Positions 24,624-32,717 of a stretch of 64,000 nucleotides of DNA are shown piece by piece (the stretch's first letter is position 1; every line of letters begins with the position of its first letter). Below the pieces are notes generated by a model, which was not told where the DNA came from, did no database searches, and saw nothing but the letters and a program-made list of their open reading frames with translations. The DNA comes from Ignisphaera cupida (GTDB taxonomy: Archaea > Thermoproteota > Thermoprotei_A > Sulfolobales > Ignisphaeraceae), in contig NZ_JASNVW010000001.1 in NCBI RefSeq assembly GCF_030186535.1, positions 496,001 to 560,000 on the forward strand. Direction: 5' to 3'. The translations under genes and the position numbers were made by a program.

Positions 24624-25115
24624 CTAATGATGAACTGATTCTTCGAGACCAAGTTTAAATGGTTTGAGACCAAGAAAATTAAATATTTCTAGAAGAGTCT
24701 CAAAACATTGATCTCTACTACAAACACACTTAAACAAGTGTGTTAAAGAATTTTTATCTGATGAGCCAAAGCTTAATACTCCCACATCCCAACACTTATT
24801 AGTTGCTATAGCATTTGCAAGTTTTTCTTCAAAATCCTTTGCTGTTTCAGCATAGATGATATAAATGGGAACAACTTCCTGCCGTGTTGTTAGATAGTCT
24901 ATGTGCCACCAAAGCCTCTTCTTATTCTTTCTCAAATGATGCTTTAACCTAGCTCCGATACCACCAAATCCCCTGGCAGAACCAACATAGCCATAAAGAC
25001 CAGAAGCTATACATGGTTTTCCAAGAGAGTTTATATCCAAGCAAACACGGCTTCTAATCTCAAGTACAAGCACATAAATACCTGGAACATTCAAATTACT
25101 TGAATTCTTTAACAT
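24624..25115 (-). CDS. DUF123 GIY-YIG-like nuclease domain protein
   Basis: This 163-residue protein matches the archaeal DUF123 family: GIYVLVLEI, then YGYVGSARGFGGIGARLKHHLRKNKKRLWWHIDYLT. This is a GIY-YIG-like core with G-x-YGYVGSA, conserved Arg and His, and WHIDYL. The C-terminal third is rich in cysteines (CWDVGV, FKCVCSRDQCF). In other archaea the domain is often fused to endonuclease III, suggesting a nucleic-acid repair role, but catalysis has not been shown as far as I know. Its promoter faces the ncRNA-rich intergenic region. Confidence 0.8.
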   Translation of the reverse strand: MLKNSSNLNVPGIYVLVLEIRSRVCLDINSLGKPCIASGLYGYVGSARGFGGIGARLKHHLRKNKKRLWWHIDYLTTRQEVVPIYIIYAETAKDFEEKLANAIATNKCWDVGVLSFGSSDKNSLTHLFKCVCSRDQCFETLLEIFNFLGLKPFKLGLEESVHH

Positions 25116-25189
25116 CTACGACACATTAAAACATTTTTAACAAAGACAGAAATAATATAAAGCTGTGATAACAAAACTTTTTACCAAAG

Positions 25190-25239
25190 ATGATGAGTGA
25201 CTTCAAATCAGATAGATGAAGAGCTCCATCCCTTACTGA
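25190..25239 (+). ncRNA. Box C/D sRNA candidate
   Basis: Box C is ATGATGA (25190-25196), guide 1 is GTGACTTCAAAT (25197-25208), D' is degenerate CAGA (25209-25212), C' is TAGATGA (25213-25219), guide 2 spans 25220-25235 (16 nt) and box D is CTGA (25236-25239). A TATA-like AATATAAAG lies at about 25154-25162, at a suitable distance to start transcription near 25185. The degenerate D' and missing spacer make this weaker than the 11.2- and 16.1-kb sRNAs. It is followed immediately by another promoter and a GC-rich RNA. Confidence 0.5.
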
Positions 25240-25244
25240 AAACC

Positions 25245-25252
25245 TTATATAC
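25245..25252 (+). promoter_or_regulatory. TATA box of the GC-rich ncRNA
   Basis: TTATATAC is centred about 25 bases before 25273, where the GC-rich structured segment begins. This matches the position of an archaeal TATA box relative to a transcription start. An A-run follows in the spacer. Confidence 0.5.
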
Positions 25253-25271
25253 CTGCTAACAAAAAATACTA

Positions 25272-25345
25272 GTGCCCCGGTTGCCCGTGCAAAACCCCCG
25301 ATGTCCCGGGGTTGTAATGAGCACGGAGCGGGTCACCCCCGGCAT
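25272..25345 (+). ncRNA. GC-rich structured RNA, possibly H/ACA-like
   Basis: This segment of about 74 bases is far richer in G+C than its surroundings. Stems on the plus strand are TGCC/GGCA (25273-25276/25341-25344), CCGTGC/GCACGG (25285-25290/25321-25326) and AACCCC/GGGGTT (25293-25298/25308-25313). The asymmetric loop between the upper two stems (AA against GTAATGA) could form a kink-turn, as in archaeal H/ACA guides. However, the ACA after the basal stem is 6 bases away instead of adjacent. It is neither a tRNA nor 5S RNA. A well-placed TATA element precedes it. Confidence 0.5.
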
Positions 25346-25499
25346 TTTATACATAACTTTACATCTAGCATAGGTGGTGAAGCTTTCAGTTGAAGATTTA
25401 ATAAGTTCTTTATTTCATATTTCTTAGTAATGATGATAATGTTTAGTTATCGGTTGTTTCCAAGAGCTTAATGCGAGATTGACAACATAGAAAAGTTCA

Positions 25500-25614
25500 G
25501 GTGAAGGGATCTCTCACCACCTCAACTGCTCAGCAAATGACGGATGTAACCATAAATAGAGGCTTAAAGCTCTTGCCCTTTAAGGCATTGAGGAGATCAG
25601 TTACATAAGGTTAC
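25500..25614 (+). ncRNA. Putative structured leader or RNA upstream of trpB2
   Basis: Several complementary segments occur within 115 bases: GGTGA/TCACC (25500-25504/25514-25518), CCTCAA/TTGAGG (25520-25525/25588-25593), GTAACC/GGTTAC (25546-25551/25609-25614), AGAG/CTCT around 25559-25573 and TGCC/GGCA (25574-25577/25584-25587). The GTAACC/GGTTAC and CCTCAA/TTGAGG stems cross, so they are mutually exclusive or form a pseudoknot. The segment ends 86 bases before the trpB2 start. It could be a regulated leader or an independent RNA. I recognise no known riboswitch. Confidence 0.3.
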
Positions 25615-25700
25615 GTCTATTAACATGGCGACTCTGATTTTAGTAATGCTTTTTAACCCATTCCACGAAGTTCTCTATCTTTTGGTGAAATTATGCACCA

Positions 25701-27068
25701 ATGGATCTAAGTATTAGATCTATTCAATCAATAGATTTGATACCAAGATATTGGTACAACATTGTGCCTGATCTTCCCGAAAAGCTTCCACCTATGCTTA
25801 AATCTAATGGCACAATAGTAAAACCAGAAGATCTTTCATTGATATTTCCAAGATCTTTAATTAACCAAGAGTTCTCAGAGGATAGATTCATTCCAATACC
25901 AAATGAACTTAGAGAGTTATATGCTGAACTAGGTAGACCAACACCATTACTTAGAGCTAAAAGGCTTGAAGAATTTCTTGATACTCCAGCAAGGATATAC
26001 TATAAATACGAGGGTGTTCTGCCTACAGGCTCACATAAGATTAATACAGCTCTTGCCCAGGCCTACTTCAATAAGCTTGAAGGTGTTGAAAGACTAGTCA
26101 CAGAAACTGGTGCTGGACAATGGGGTTCTGCACTATCATTAGCGGGAGCCTTATTTAGTTTAAAGGTTAGGATTTACATGGTTAGGGCAAGTTATGATCA
26201 GAAACCATATAGAAGAATTCTAATGCATCTTTATGGAGCTGAGGTAGTACCTAGTCCAAGCACCTTAACCAAGGCTGGTAGAAGTATTCTTGAAAAAGAC
26301 CCTAATCATCCAGGATCTCTAGGCATAGCTATTAGCGAAGCTATTGAAGATGCTCTTACTAATTCCAATACCAAATACTGCTTAGGTTCTGTATTAAATC
26401 ATGTTCTTCTGCATCAAACAATTATTGGTCTTGAATCTATTAAGCAGTTGGAGCTTATAGGAGAAGAGATGCCAGACTACGTTATTGGTTGTGTTGGTGG
26501 TGGAAGCAATTTTGCTGGAATATCCTACCCCTTTTACTATGAGGCAGTTATTAAAGGAAGAAAAAGAGATTTGAAGTTCATAGCTGTAGAGCCAAGGGCT
26601 GTTCCATCAATGACTAGAGGAATTTATACATATGATTTTGGTGATACAGCTGGGTTAACACCATTACTAAAAATGTATACAATTGGACATAAATACACAC
26701 CTCCACCAATACATGCAGGAGGTCTTAGATACCATGGGGTAGCACCAACACTAGCCTTGTTAGTTAACAAAGGTATTGTCAAACCTGTTGCATATCATCA
26801 GACAGAGGTCTTTGAAGCTGGTAGGCTATTTGCTAAAACAGAGGGGATAGTGCCAGCACCAGAAAGCGCACATGCTGTAAAAGCTGCAATTGATATTGCT
26901 TTAGAGGCGAAAAGAAAAAGGGAGAAAGTGGTTATACTATTTAATATGAGTGGCCATGGATTATTGGATTTAGCTGGCTACCAAGAGTATTTAGAGGGTA
27001 AGTTAAGAGATTTTGAACCCAAGGAAATAGATTTATCGTATTTACTAAAGATAACTACAAAACTATAA
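25701..27068 (+). CDS. TrpB2-type tryptophan synthase beta chain
   Basis: This PLP enzyme condenses indole with serine (or O-phosphoserine) to give tryptophan. The PLP lysine lies in [14 protein letters not shown] near residue 112, and the phosphate-binding glycine loop is [21 protein letters not shown] is the TrpB signature. At 455 residues with the N-terminal extension and long insertions it belongs to the TrpB2 group, common in archaea and usually lacking a TrpA partner. No trpA or other trp gene is nearby, consistent with an indole-salvage role. The ATG at 25701 follows a possible structured leader. Confidence 0.9.
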   Translation: MDLSIRSIQSIDLIPRYWYNIVPDLPEKLPPMLKSNGTIVKPEDLSLIFPRSLINQEFSEDRFIPIPNELRELYAELGRPTPLLRAKRLEEFLDTPARIYYKYEGVLPTGSHKINTALAQAYFNKLEGVERLVTETGAGQWGSALSLAGALFSLKVRIYMVRASYDQKPYRRILMHLYGAEVVPSPSTLTKAGRSILEKDPNHPGSLGIAISEAIEDALTNSNTKYCLGSVLNHVLLHQTIIGLESIKQLELIGEEMPDYVIGCVGGGSNFAGISYPFYYEAVIKGRKRDLKFIAVEPRAVPSMTRGIYTYDFGDTAGLTPLLKMYTIGHKYTPPPIHAGGLRYHGVAPTLALLVNKGIVKPVAYHQTEVFEAGRLFAKTEGIVPAPESAHAVKAAIDIALEAKRKREKVVILFNMSGHGLLDLAGYQEYLEGKLRDFEPKEIDLSYLLKITTKL

Positions 27069-27127
27069 TCTTTTACCAAATATTATTTTGCATGACTTTT
27101 ACATAACCATGTACAATACTTTTGTTC

Positions 27128-27177
27128 TCAGCGCAATTCTCTTCTATCATCAGTCAAAAGCGGTGGAGGTTCATCAT
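27128..27177 (-). ncRNA. Box C/D sRNA candidate with fused D'/C' boxes
   Basis: Read on the minus strand, box C is ATGATGA (27171-27177). D' CTGA (27150-27153) and C' TGATGA (27147-27152) overlap as CTGATGA, and box D is CTGA (27128-27131). The guide between C' and D is 15 nt (27132-27146), and that between C and D' is 17 nt (27154-27170). TTGA at 27154-27157 could serve instead as D', giving a 13-nt guide. The total of 50 nt is normal. It sits in the gap between trpB2 and queC. Confidence 0.5.
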
Positions 27178-27270
27178 CGCTGAAGATAGCCCCTAATGTT
27201 TTCAATATAAAAACCTATTAAATATCAATTTTAATTTATATGCGTTTCAGCAAATTGCCGGTGAAAACAC

Positions 27271-28020
27271 TTGAAAGATAATGTTAATAGAAAGGTTATA
27301 GCCATTGTTAGTGGGGGTCCTGATAGCTTTTGCTCTCTTGTCATGTTTCTAGCTAAAGGATTTAATGCTGAGGTTTTTCACTTTAATTATGGTCATAAAG
27401 CTTCGAGGAAAGAGACTGAGGTTATTAAGAAGTTAATTGATAAATTAAATATATTGGCAAAGGAGAGAGGTTGGGGAGTTGTAGAAAAGCTTCACATAAT
27501 TGACATGGGATTTATGAAAAGCTTTTGGAAAAACACTCAACTAGTTGATGAGAGTGTGACTGTTGAAGAAGAGTATAAGCCGTCGGTTGTAGTGCCTCTT
27601 AGAAATGTGGTTATGGTTGTCATTGCAGCAGCCTATGCATATACATTGATTGAGAAAGAGGGATTGGATGTAACATTGGTGTTGGGGTCTCAATATGATG
27701 ATGTAAAGCCTGCTGAGGACTGGGGGCCAAGATATCCAGACTGTTCACCAGAATGCTTTATTGCGCTGGAAAGCGCATTTAACATATGCCATTTTAGAAA
27801 GTACATTGGCAAGTTAAAGATATGGACCCCGTCAAAGGAGATGATTAGGAAGAGCGAGCTTTTAAGAAGATGCTACAGCTTTATAGGAGATCTCATTTAT
27901 AAGACTTGGAGCTGTTACCAAGGCTATGAAAAACATTGTGGAAAATGTGAAAGCTGTATTAATAGAAAAAGGGCCTTTAGAGAAGCTGGCTTGGAAGACA
28001 AAACAGAATATCTAGTTTAG
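27271..28020 (+). CDS. queC: 7-cyano-7-deazaguanine synthase (QueC)
   Basis: This PP-loop ATPase converts 7-carboxy-7-deazaguanine to preQ0, the precursor of archaeosine in tRNA. The ATP-pyrophosphatase motif SGGPDSFC is at residues 14-21. The C-terminal zinc site and family signature are TWSCYQGYEKHCGKCESCINRKRAFREAGLEDKTEYLV, with four Cys ligands. The start is TTG at 27271. Other steps of the pathway (QueD, QueE, TGT) are not in the window. Two more PP-loop enzymes lie within 2.3 kb, in the opposite direction. Confidence 0.93.
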   Translation: MKDNVNRKVIAIVSGGPDSFCSLVMFLAKGFNAEVFHFNYGHKASRKETEVIKKLIDKLNILAKERGWGVVEKLHIIDMGFMKSFWKNTQLVDESVTVEEEYKPSVVVPLRNVVMVVIAAAYAYTLIEKEGLDVTLVLGSQYDDVKPAEDWGPRYPDCSPECFIALESAFNICHFRKYIGKLKIWTPSKEMIRKSELLRRCYSFIGDLIYKTWSCYQGYEKHCGKCESCINRKRAFREAGLEDKTEYLV

Positions 28021-28076
28021 AGTTTAAAATATTCACATATAATAAAAATAAGCTGATCTAGCAAATCTAGATTAAT

Positions 28077-28490
28077 TTACGTAATTGGAACAATTATTGA
28101 TGTATTTGTCCTTTTCAATCCTTTTTTAAGCATTTCATTAAACTTATTTACTAATTTTTCGAAGTCTGGACTCTTGTAAAGCACCATTCCCTCGCTTAAA
28201 GCATCTACAATTACTGGGTTTCCCTTGCTAAGCATTTTCAATGCTTCTTCCAATGTATATGGATGAGGCTCTATGGGTAGTTCTATATCTGAAAGCACTT
28301 CAAGTATATCCCCTATTCTCTCTAGGTATGGCCTATCGAAATCGGCTATAATTAAAATGTCGTAATCACTCCAGGGTTTATAATCTCCCCTAGCTCTAGA
28401 CCCAAACAATACTATAGCAATAGGCCTATATTTCTCTACAAGAATTGATACAACTTTCCTTAATTCATTTGTAAATAGCTTTTTTGACAT
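28077..28490 (-). CDS. MNT-type minimal nucleotidyltransferase (HEPN partner)
   Basis: This protein has the nucleotidyltransferase motif IVLFGSRARGDYKPWSDYDILII: GS-x-x-x-G followed by the two Asp of DxD. The start is ATG 28490 (SKKLFTNELRK), which places the motif near residue 30 as in MNT proteins; the open frame extends further upstream but only opposite the HEPN coding end. It overlaps the HEPN gene by 26 bases. In HEPN-MNT systems this protein is the antitoxin that adenylylates (AMPylates) the HEPN ribonuclease. About 137 residues. Confidence 0.85.
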   Translation of the reverse strand: MSKKLFTNELRKVVSILVEKYRPIAIVLFGSRARGDYKPWSDYDILIIADFDRPYLERIGDILEVLSDIELPIEPHPYTLEEALKMLSKGNPVIVDALSEGMVLYKSPDFEKLVNKFNEMLKKGLKRTNTSIIVPIT

Positions 28491-28878
28491 ATTCAATAAC
28501 CTTTTTAGCACATTCAATTGCTCTACGAGAAGTATTTTCATCATAAGCTTCATGAGGTGTTCCAGCTGGGTGAGCATTAGGATATCTAGAGGGAATGTAG
28601 TGTCTGTCAAGTTCTCGTGCACATATCATTACGTCTTCAATAACATTTAAGCCTGTTGCAGAGAAGTATCTTTGAAGCAACACCCTAATACTATGACCCC
28701 AAGGAGCTTCATTAATATAATAGAGAAGCGCTTTAGAAGCTTTTTCAGCTGCTTGATGTGAATAGAAAGCAGCGGCATTGTATCTCTTCTCCCTATGCAG
28801 AATCTCAGCAGTTTCTAAATCCCATAGGGCTTCATCAAGCCATCGCAAAGCCTCATCCTTCACAAATATATCCCTCAT
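28465..28878 (-). CDS. HEPN-domain protein (toxin partner of MNT)
   Basis: This all-helical HEPN protein of about 137 residues has the characteristic RYNAAAFYSHQAAEKASKALLYY helix and the Rx4H ribonuclease motif RYPNAH near the second half. The chosen start, ATG at 28878 (RDIFVKDEALRWLDEAL), fits the family; an ATG at 28893 adds five residues. Its stop overlaps the start of the MNT gene, the usual toxin-antitoxin order. Such pairs are abundant in hyperthermophilic archaea and act in defence or stress control. Confidence 0.85.
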   Translation of the reverse strand: MRDIFVKDEALRWLDEALWDLETAEILHREKRYNAAAFYSHQAAEKASKALLYYINEAPWGHSIRVLLQRYFSATGLNVIEDVMICARELDRHYIPSRYPNAHPAGTPHEAYDENTSRRAIECAKKVIEYVKKAIYK

Positions 28879-28930
28879 AAACAGATTTAACATAAATTAA
28901 TACAACTTAATATATTTGTTGTTTTTATTT

Positions 28931-29701
28931 CTACTCATCGTAAATGGATTTACAAACAGCTTTTGTTCCCGCCCCACTTTCTGCTGGTGTTTTAACTCTA
29001 TTTGCTATAAAGTGTAATCCATGCTTTTCAAGAATTTGTCTAAGAATTTCTTTACCTAACATGGATTCAGAACGCAAACAGTTTATGGGTATTCTAAAAG
29101 CTAGCTCCAATACCGATTCTTCTAAAAATGGTGCAACCACTTTTGCCCCTACACATTTCCCTATTTCCAGCTCTGGGTATCTACCATATGCAAGTTTTTC
29201 CCTAGTCTTTTCAAGATCATAGCTAACTTTATTCATCATGAAGCTATAGCCTACAAAAATTTCGTCACCACCACTACCAGTGAAAATACATTTGCAGCCA
29301 TCATCAATAGCTTTACTAAGAAATGTGTAAAACACTATGTCATTTCTAATCTCAATGCATCCACCATCGCCATGCGAATCAATATTTTCTTTGCCTATGC
29401 ATTCAACAACTCTTTGCACAATCTCTTCAACATTACTCGAGTCTACAAAGAGATGCTCTACATGAATGTTTAGCACCTTAGCTATGTGATTCACATAAAT
29501 AACATCCTTTGGAAGCCCATTTCTGTATATAACAAGATAGCCCCTCGGCTTTAAACCTGTCAACACAGACGCTAAAAGAATTACTGATGTGTCTATACCA
29601 CCACTCAAGGCTATGCAGTCACAACTAAACCTCTTAACAACATCCATCAGTCTTTTAAGCAACAGCTCTTCATAGATATGACATGGCATAGAAATTCTCA
29701 T
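28931..29701 (-). CDS. Asparagine-synthase-domain PP-loop protein lacking the glutaminase domain
   Basis: This 256-residue protein consists only of an asparagine-synthetase C-terminal-type ATP-pyrophosphatase domain. The PP-loop is ALSGGIDTSVILLAS near residues 32-46, and GSGGDEIFVGYSFM is the second signature. PFLEESVLELAFRIP and the C-terminal segment K-x-PAESGAGTKAV complete the pattern. The N-terminal Ntn glutaminase of AsnB is absent, so it must use ammonia or another amine donor, or modify a different acid. Its ATG overlaps the stop of dph6 by one base (TAATG), indicating translational coupling. Substrate unknown. Confidence 0.8.
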   Translation of the reverse strand: MRISMPCHIYEELLLKRLMDVVKRFSCDCIALSGGIDTSVILLASVLTGLKPRGYLVIYRNGLPKDVIYVNHIAKVLNIHVEHLFVDSSNVEEIVQRVVECIGKENIDSHGDGGCIEIRNDIVFYTFLSKAIDDGCKCIFTGSGGDEIFVGYSFMMNKVSYDLEKTREKLAYGRYPELEIGKCVGAKVVAPFLEESVLELAFRIPINCLRSESMLGKEILRQILEKHGLHFIANRVKTPAESGAGTKAVCKSIYDE

Positions 29702-30324
29702 TATATCAACCTCAAAATGATGTAATCACCATAACTTTCTGTAGCAACAACTTTATACCTCAACACATCCTTGTGAAGAGGACCTGATAAAACCACTGTA
29801 TGATACTCACCTCTTTCACCCAATGGATCAATACCAAGGTTTTTTGTAAAACCTATAAAAGAATCTACATTATCCAAGCTTAGCTCAACCCCAAGCCACT
29901 TACTCAAACCATTTACACAGCCAATTATTAAAGGCTTTATACCTACCTCAAGCTCCTTGTGAAGAACTTCAACAGGGTCTAGACCCCACAAAGGCTCAAC
30001 AAGCTTTGCCCCAATCTCTTTCGCCAATCTCTCCATATATTTAAGATGATCCTCTATATAAACATCACCAGCAATAACAACATTAGCACCAACTTTCCTA
30101 AGAATTTCAACTGTTTCTTGAAACTCCCTACCCTTATTAACTCTAGTAATTAGCACAGGTATACTAGATAGAAGAAGAGTTTTAACAGACTTACCCAAGT
30201 TTAGAATATGTGGACTAGGCCTAGGAAATTCATATAAAAGCATCAAACCCATGTCAACACCAAGACCATATCTATAAATAGCATAATAGCTATCCTTACC
30301 CCCAGACACAAATGCAACATGCAT
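29701..30324 (-). CDS. Diphthine-ammonia ligase (Dph6, DUF71 ATP-PPase)
   Basis: This PP-loop enzyme completes diphthamide on elongation factor 2 by amidation. The motif is FVSGGKDSYYA at residues 4-14 from the ATG at 30324; upstream TTG/GTG codons are in frame but less likely. Family signatures KLVEPLWGLDPVEVL and GERGEYHTVVLSGPL are present. At about 207 residues it is the minimal archaeal form. It is coupled to the asparagine-synthase-like gene downstream, which raises the possibility that both act in one amidation pathway. Confidence 0.88.
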   Translation of the reverse strand: MHVAFVSGGKDSYYAIYRYGLGVDMGLMLLYEFPRPSPHILNLGKSVKTLLLSSIPVLITRVNKGREFQETVEILRKVGANVVIAGDVYIEDHLKYMERLAKEIGAKLVEPLWGLDPVEVLHKELEVGIKPLIIGCVNGLSKWLGVELSLDNVDSFIGFTKNLGIDPLGERGEYHTVVLSGPLHKDVLRYKVVATESYGDYIILRLI

Positions 30325-30433
30325 TAGCTTCACCAACAAAACTTTTTATTTTTAACAACAAACATTTGGATAAATATTTAACTCTTTTTATTTGATAAAT
30401 TGCATTCCAATGTAAAACAATTAGTGTTTAACC

Positions 30434-30961
30434 ATGCCCATAACCCCTCTTCATCTAGGTCCAGCACTAGGAATTGGACTTCCTCTGAAAAGATTTATTC
30501 ATGTACCAACATTTATACTAGCCAATGTGATGCTAGATCTAGAGCCATTTATAGTGCTTGTGCTTGGACTTCCATACCCTCTTCATGGCTACTTCCACAC
30601 ATTCTTGCTGGCAATACCTGTTGGCGTTGGCCTATCCCTATTCATGTACTCCACCGACAAATATTTCCAAAGTTTATATAAGTTACTTCTCTTGGAAAAT
30701 GGGAATAAAAAACTGAAAGCCTTTGTTGCTTCTGGTGTTAGCGGAACTGTTCTTCACATTTTACTGGATTCTCCACTCTATTCAGATATAAGACCGTTTT
30801 ATCCTGTAGATGTTAACCCACTGTATAATCCATCATATGCTTCAATAATCAACGATATATGTATTTTTCTTGGATTAATAGGATTGCTTTATTACATTGC
30901 ATTAGTGATATACAATGTTAAAAATAAATTACAGAGGACAGACACAAATTTAAAGAAATGA
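30434..30961 (+). CDS. Membrane protein of the metal-dependent-hydrolase-like (DUF4184/YdjM) type
   Basis: This 175-residue protein has about four hydrophobic helices and conserved membrane-embedded polar motifs: PLHLGPALGIG at the start, ANVMLDLEPFIVL, YPLHGYFHTFL and LHILLDSPLYSD. These resemble the His/Asp motifs of the YdjM/DUF457-like membrane hydrolase families. Activity is undefined. It is convergent with cbiB, ending 18 bases before that gene's stop, and divergent from dph6. ATG 30434 is chosen because PITPLHLGPAL is a conserved N-terminus. Confidence 0.7.
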   Translation: MPITPLHLGPALGIGLPLKRFIHVPTFILANVMLDLEPFIVLVLGLPYPLHGYFHTFLLAIPVGVGLSLFMYSTDKYFQSLYKLLLLENGNKKLKAFVASGVSGTVLHILLDSPLYSDIRPFYPVDVNPLYNPSYASIINDICIFLGLIGLLYYIALVIYNVKNKLQRTDTNLKK

Positions 30962-30978
30962 TCTGAGCATGTCATGGT

Positions 30979-31935
30979 TCAAATACTGTGCATAATAATA
31001 AATAAAATATGTAAAAGAACTATGTAAAATGTTGTTATGTATATTGCTAATTTCAATGCCTTGGCTATATCCACATGCGTTGGTAAACAGTATTCTTTTC
31101 CTATTGTATAGCTTCCCAACTTTTCGAGTTTAATTGATAAACAGCCAGAGGCAGCTGATATTGAATGGCCACTATTAACACTTTCTGTATTGCCTTTATC
31201 TCTTAGGTATATTGCCAAGCTCTTTTTAATTGATCCTTTAGCCAGTGGACACAAAGCTATTAGAAGAAATGCTGTTAGTCTTGCTGGAACAAAATTTAGT
31301 ATAGTATCCATCTTGGCTGAAAACCATCCAACATATTTAAATGGTTCATGTTTATAACCAAGCGCTGAGTCTAAAGCGTTTGCAATTCTTTGTATTAGTG
31401 CTCCAATAGGTCCTAGAACTAGAAAGTATAGCAGAGGAGATGTAAAACCATCAACAATATTTTCAAAGAGAGATTCTATTGCTGCTGAAGCTACATGGTC
31501 TTCTCCAAGATTTTTAACATCTCTTCTAACAATATTTGACACAGCTTCCCTGGCGCACATCAAATTCTCTCTTCTTAGACAATGGTAAACATCTGTTACA
31601 TGATCCACTAACAGTTTTATTGATGTAGATGTTTTTAGTATGTATACTGAAAAAACAAGCCATAAAATTCTATGAATTTTACTTAGCATATACAAAACCA
31701 ATGCGTAGATAATTGTGTGACTACTAACTACAATGAACCATATGATTACACCTGCTACCCTAGTTTTTGGAAATTTTCTGTAAAGTGATAGCGACATTTC
31801 ATAGGCTGTGTGAACTGGGTGAATTCTGTATAGAATGCCCGTGTGCTTTGGATAGATGACGTCTAGTGCTAAGATCGATAAAAGAATTACTGAAAATTCA
31901 AATATGTTTTTAGGTAAAAGCCATTCTATGTCCAT
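30979..31935 (-). CDS. cbiB: Adenosylcobinamide-phosphate synthase CbiB
   Basis: This membrane protein couples adenosylcobyric acid with aminopropanol phosphate. Its 318 residues contain the family motifs YPKHTGILYRIHPVHTAYEM, RREN-AREAVSNIVRRDVKNLGEDHVASAAIESLFENIVDGFTSPLLYF and ALGYKHEPFKYVGWFSAKMDTILNFVPARLTAFLL, plus NSGHSISAASGCLSIKLEKLGSY near the C-terminus. It is the last gene of the minus-strand cobalamin operon, overlapping cobS by 10 bases. Confidence 0.93.
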   Translation of the reverse strand: MDIEWLLPKNIFEFSVILLSILALDVIYPKHTGILYRIHPVHTAYEMSLSLYRKFPKTRVAGVIIWFIVVSSHTIIYALVLYMLSKIHRILWLVFSVYILKTSTSIKLLVDHVTDVYHCLRRENLMCAREAVSNIVRRDVKNLGEDHVASAAIESLFENIVDGFTSPLLYFLVLGPIGALIQRIANALDSALGYKHEPFKYVGWFSAKMDTILNFVPARLTAFLLIALCPLAKGSIKKSLAIYLRDKGNTESVNSGHSISAASGCLSIKLEKLGSYTIGKEYCLPTHVDIAKALKLAIYITTFYIVLLHILFIIMHSI

Positions 31936-32717
31936 AGCCTTGCACCAAATATGAGCATTGTAATAATTACTGAGAATGTTATTTCATGGGCAAAACCAAG
32001 TACATCGCCACTAGCATAGCCTAGCACTCTAGAGCTTAGCATATGGGTTATGAGACATGATATTGCCAGGGATGCTAACAAGAAGATTATTTTGATAAAA
32101 CCTTTGAATATATGTAAATCAGCAAGCCCAATGGTTATGACAGAAGATACCACTATGCCTAAGACAATATCTACAAGCTTAACACCTTCCTTAAACTTTT
32201 TGCCCATGCCTTCAGGGGGTTCTAGGCTAAGATATGAGACCAAAGCCATTGATATTGGTGACCAAGTCTCTGAAATAATTATTGCTTTGACCATGTTTTC
32301 TAAGCCATAGAATAGACATAGTTGTAAAAGTGTTGAGTATATCCATAGAGCTAGAATAGAAAAAACAATTATTGCATAAGAGCCTTTATACCTGTCTTTA
32401 ACTACCTTATGTGGATTTGCGCCAAATCTATAGGCTAAAACAGCTTCTGAAAAATCTATGAAGCCATCTCCATGAATAAATCCTTGAACAAAATAATGCA
32501 TTGCAACAGCTATTGAAACTGCTACATATATTGCATTACTATTAACCATAGCAAGTAATGTTATTGGAATTACCGCTAAAACTCCTCTCAAAAAGCCTAC
32601 AAGTGGAAGCATAAAAAGACCTTCAAATTTAAGCTCTCTTAGCTGAAATCTCTTTGGTATTGGTATTGGTGTTAGAAACGATAAGAGTGCAACAAAATTC
32701 TCAATTACTTTTAACAT
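31926..32717 (-). CDS. cobS: Adenosylcobinamide-GDP ribazoletransferase (cobalamin synthase) CobS
   Basis: This integral membrane enzyme joins adenosylcobinamide-GDP with alpha-ribazole or its phosphate. Signatures are the N-terminal FLTPIPIP, the metal-binding QGFIHGDGFIDFSEAVLAYRFGANPHKVVKDRYKGSYAIIV and the GDVLGFAHEITFSVI segment near the C-terminus. At 263 residues it has several helices. It overlaps cobD-like (17 bases) upstream and cbiB (10 bases) downstream, so all are probably on one transcript. Confidence 0.93.
   Translation of the reverse strand: MLKVIENFVALLSFLTPIPIPKRFQLRELKFEGLFMLPLVGFLRGVLAVIPITLLAMVNSNAIYVAVSIAVAMHYFVQGFIHGDGFIDFSEAVLAYRFGANPHKVVKDRYKGSYAIIVFSILALWIYSTLLQLCLFYGLENMVKAIIISETWSPISMALVSYLSLEPPEGMGKKFKEGVKLVDIVLGIVVSSVITIGLADLHIFKGFIKIIFLLASLAISCLITHMLSSRVLGYASGDVLGFAHEITFSVIITMLIFGARLWT

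Noticed and set aside
25490-25545. Minus-strand half C/D motif (GTGGTGA ... CTGA)
   Set aside because: Box C has a mismatch in a critical position and no internal C'/D' pair could be placed.
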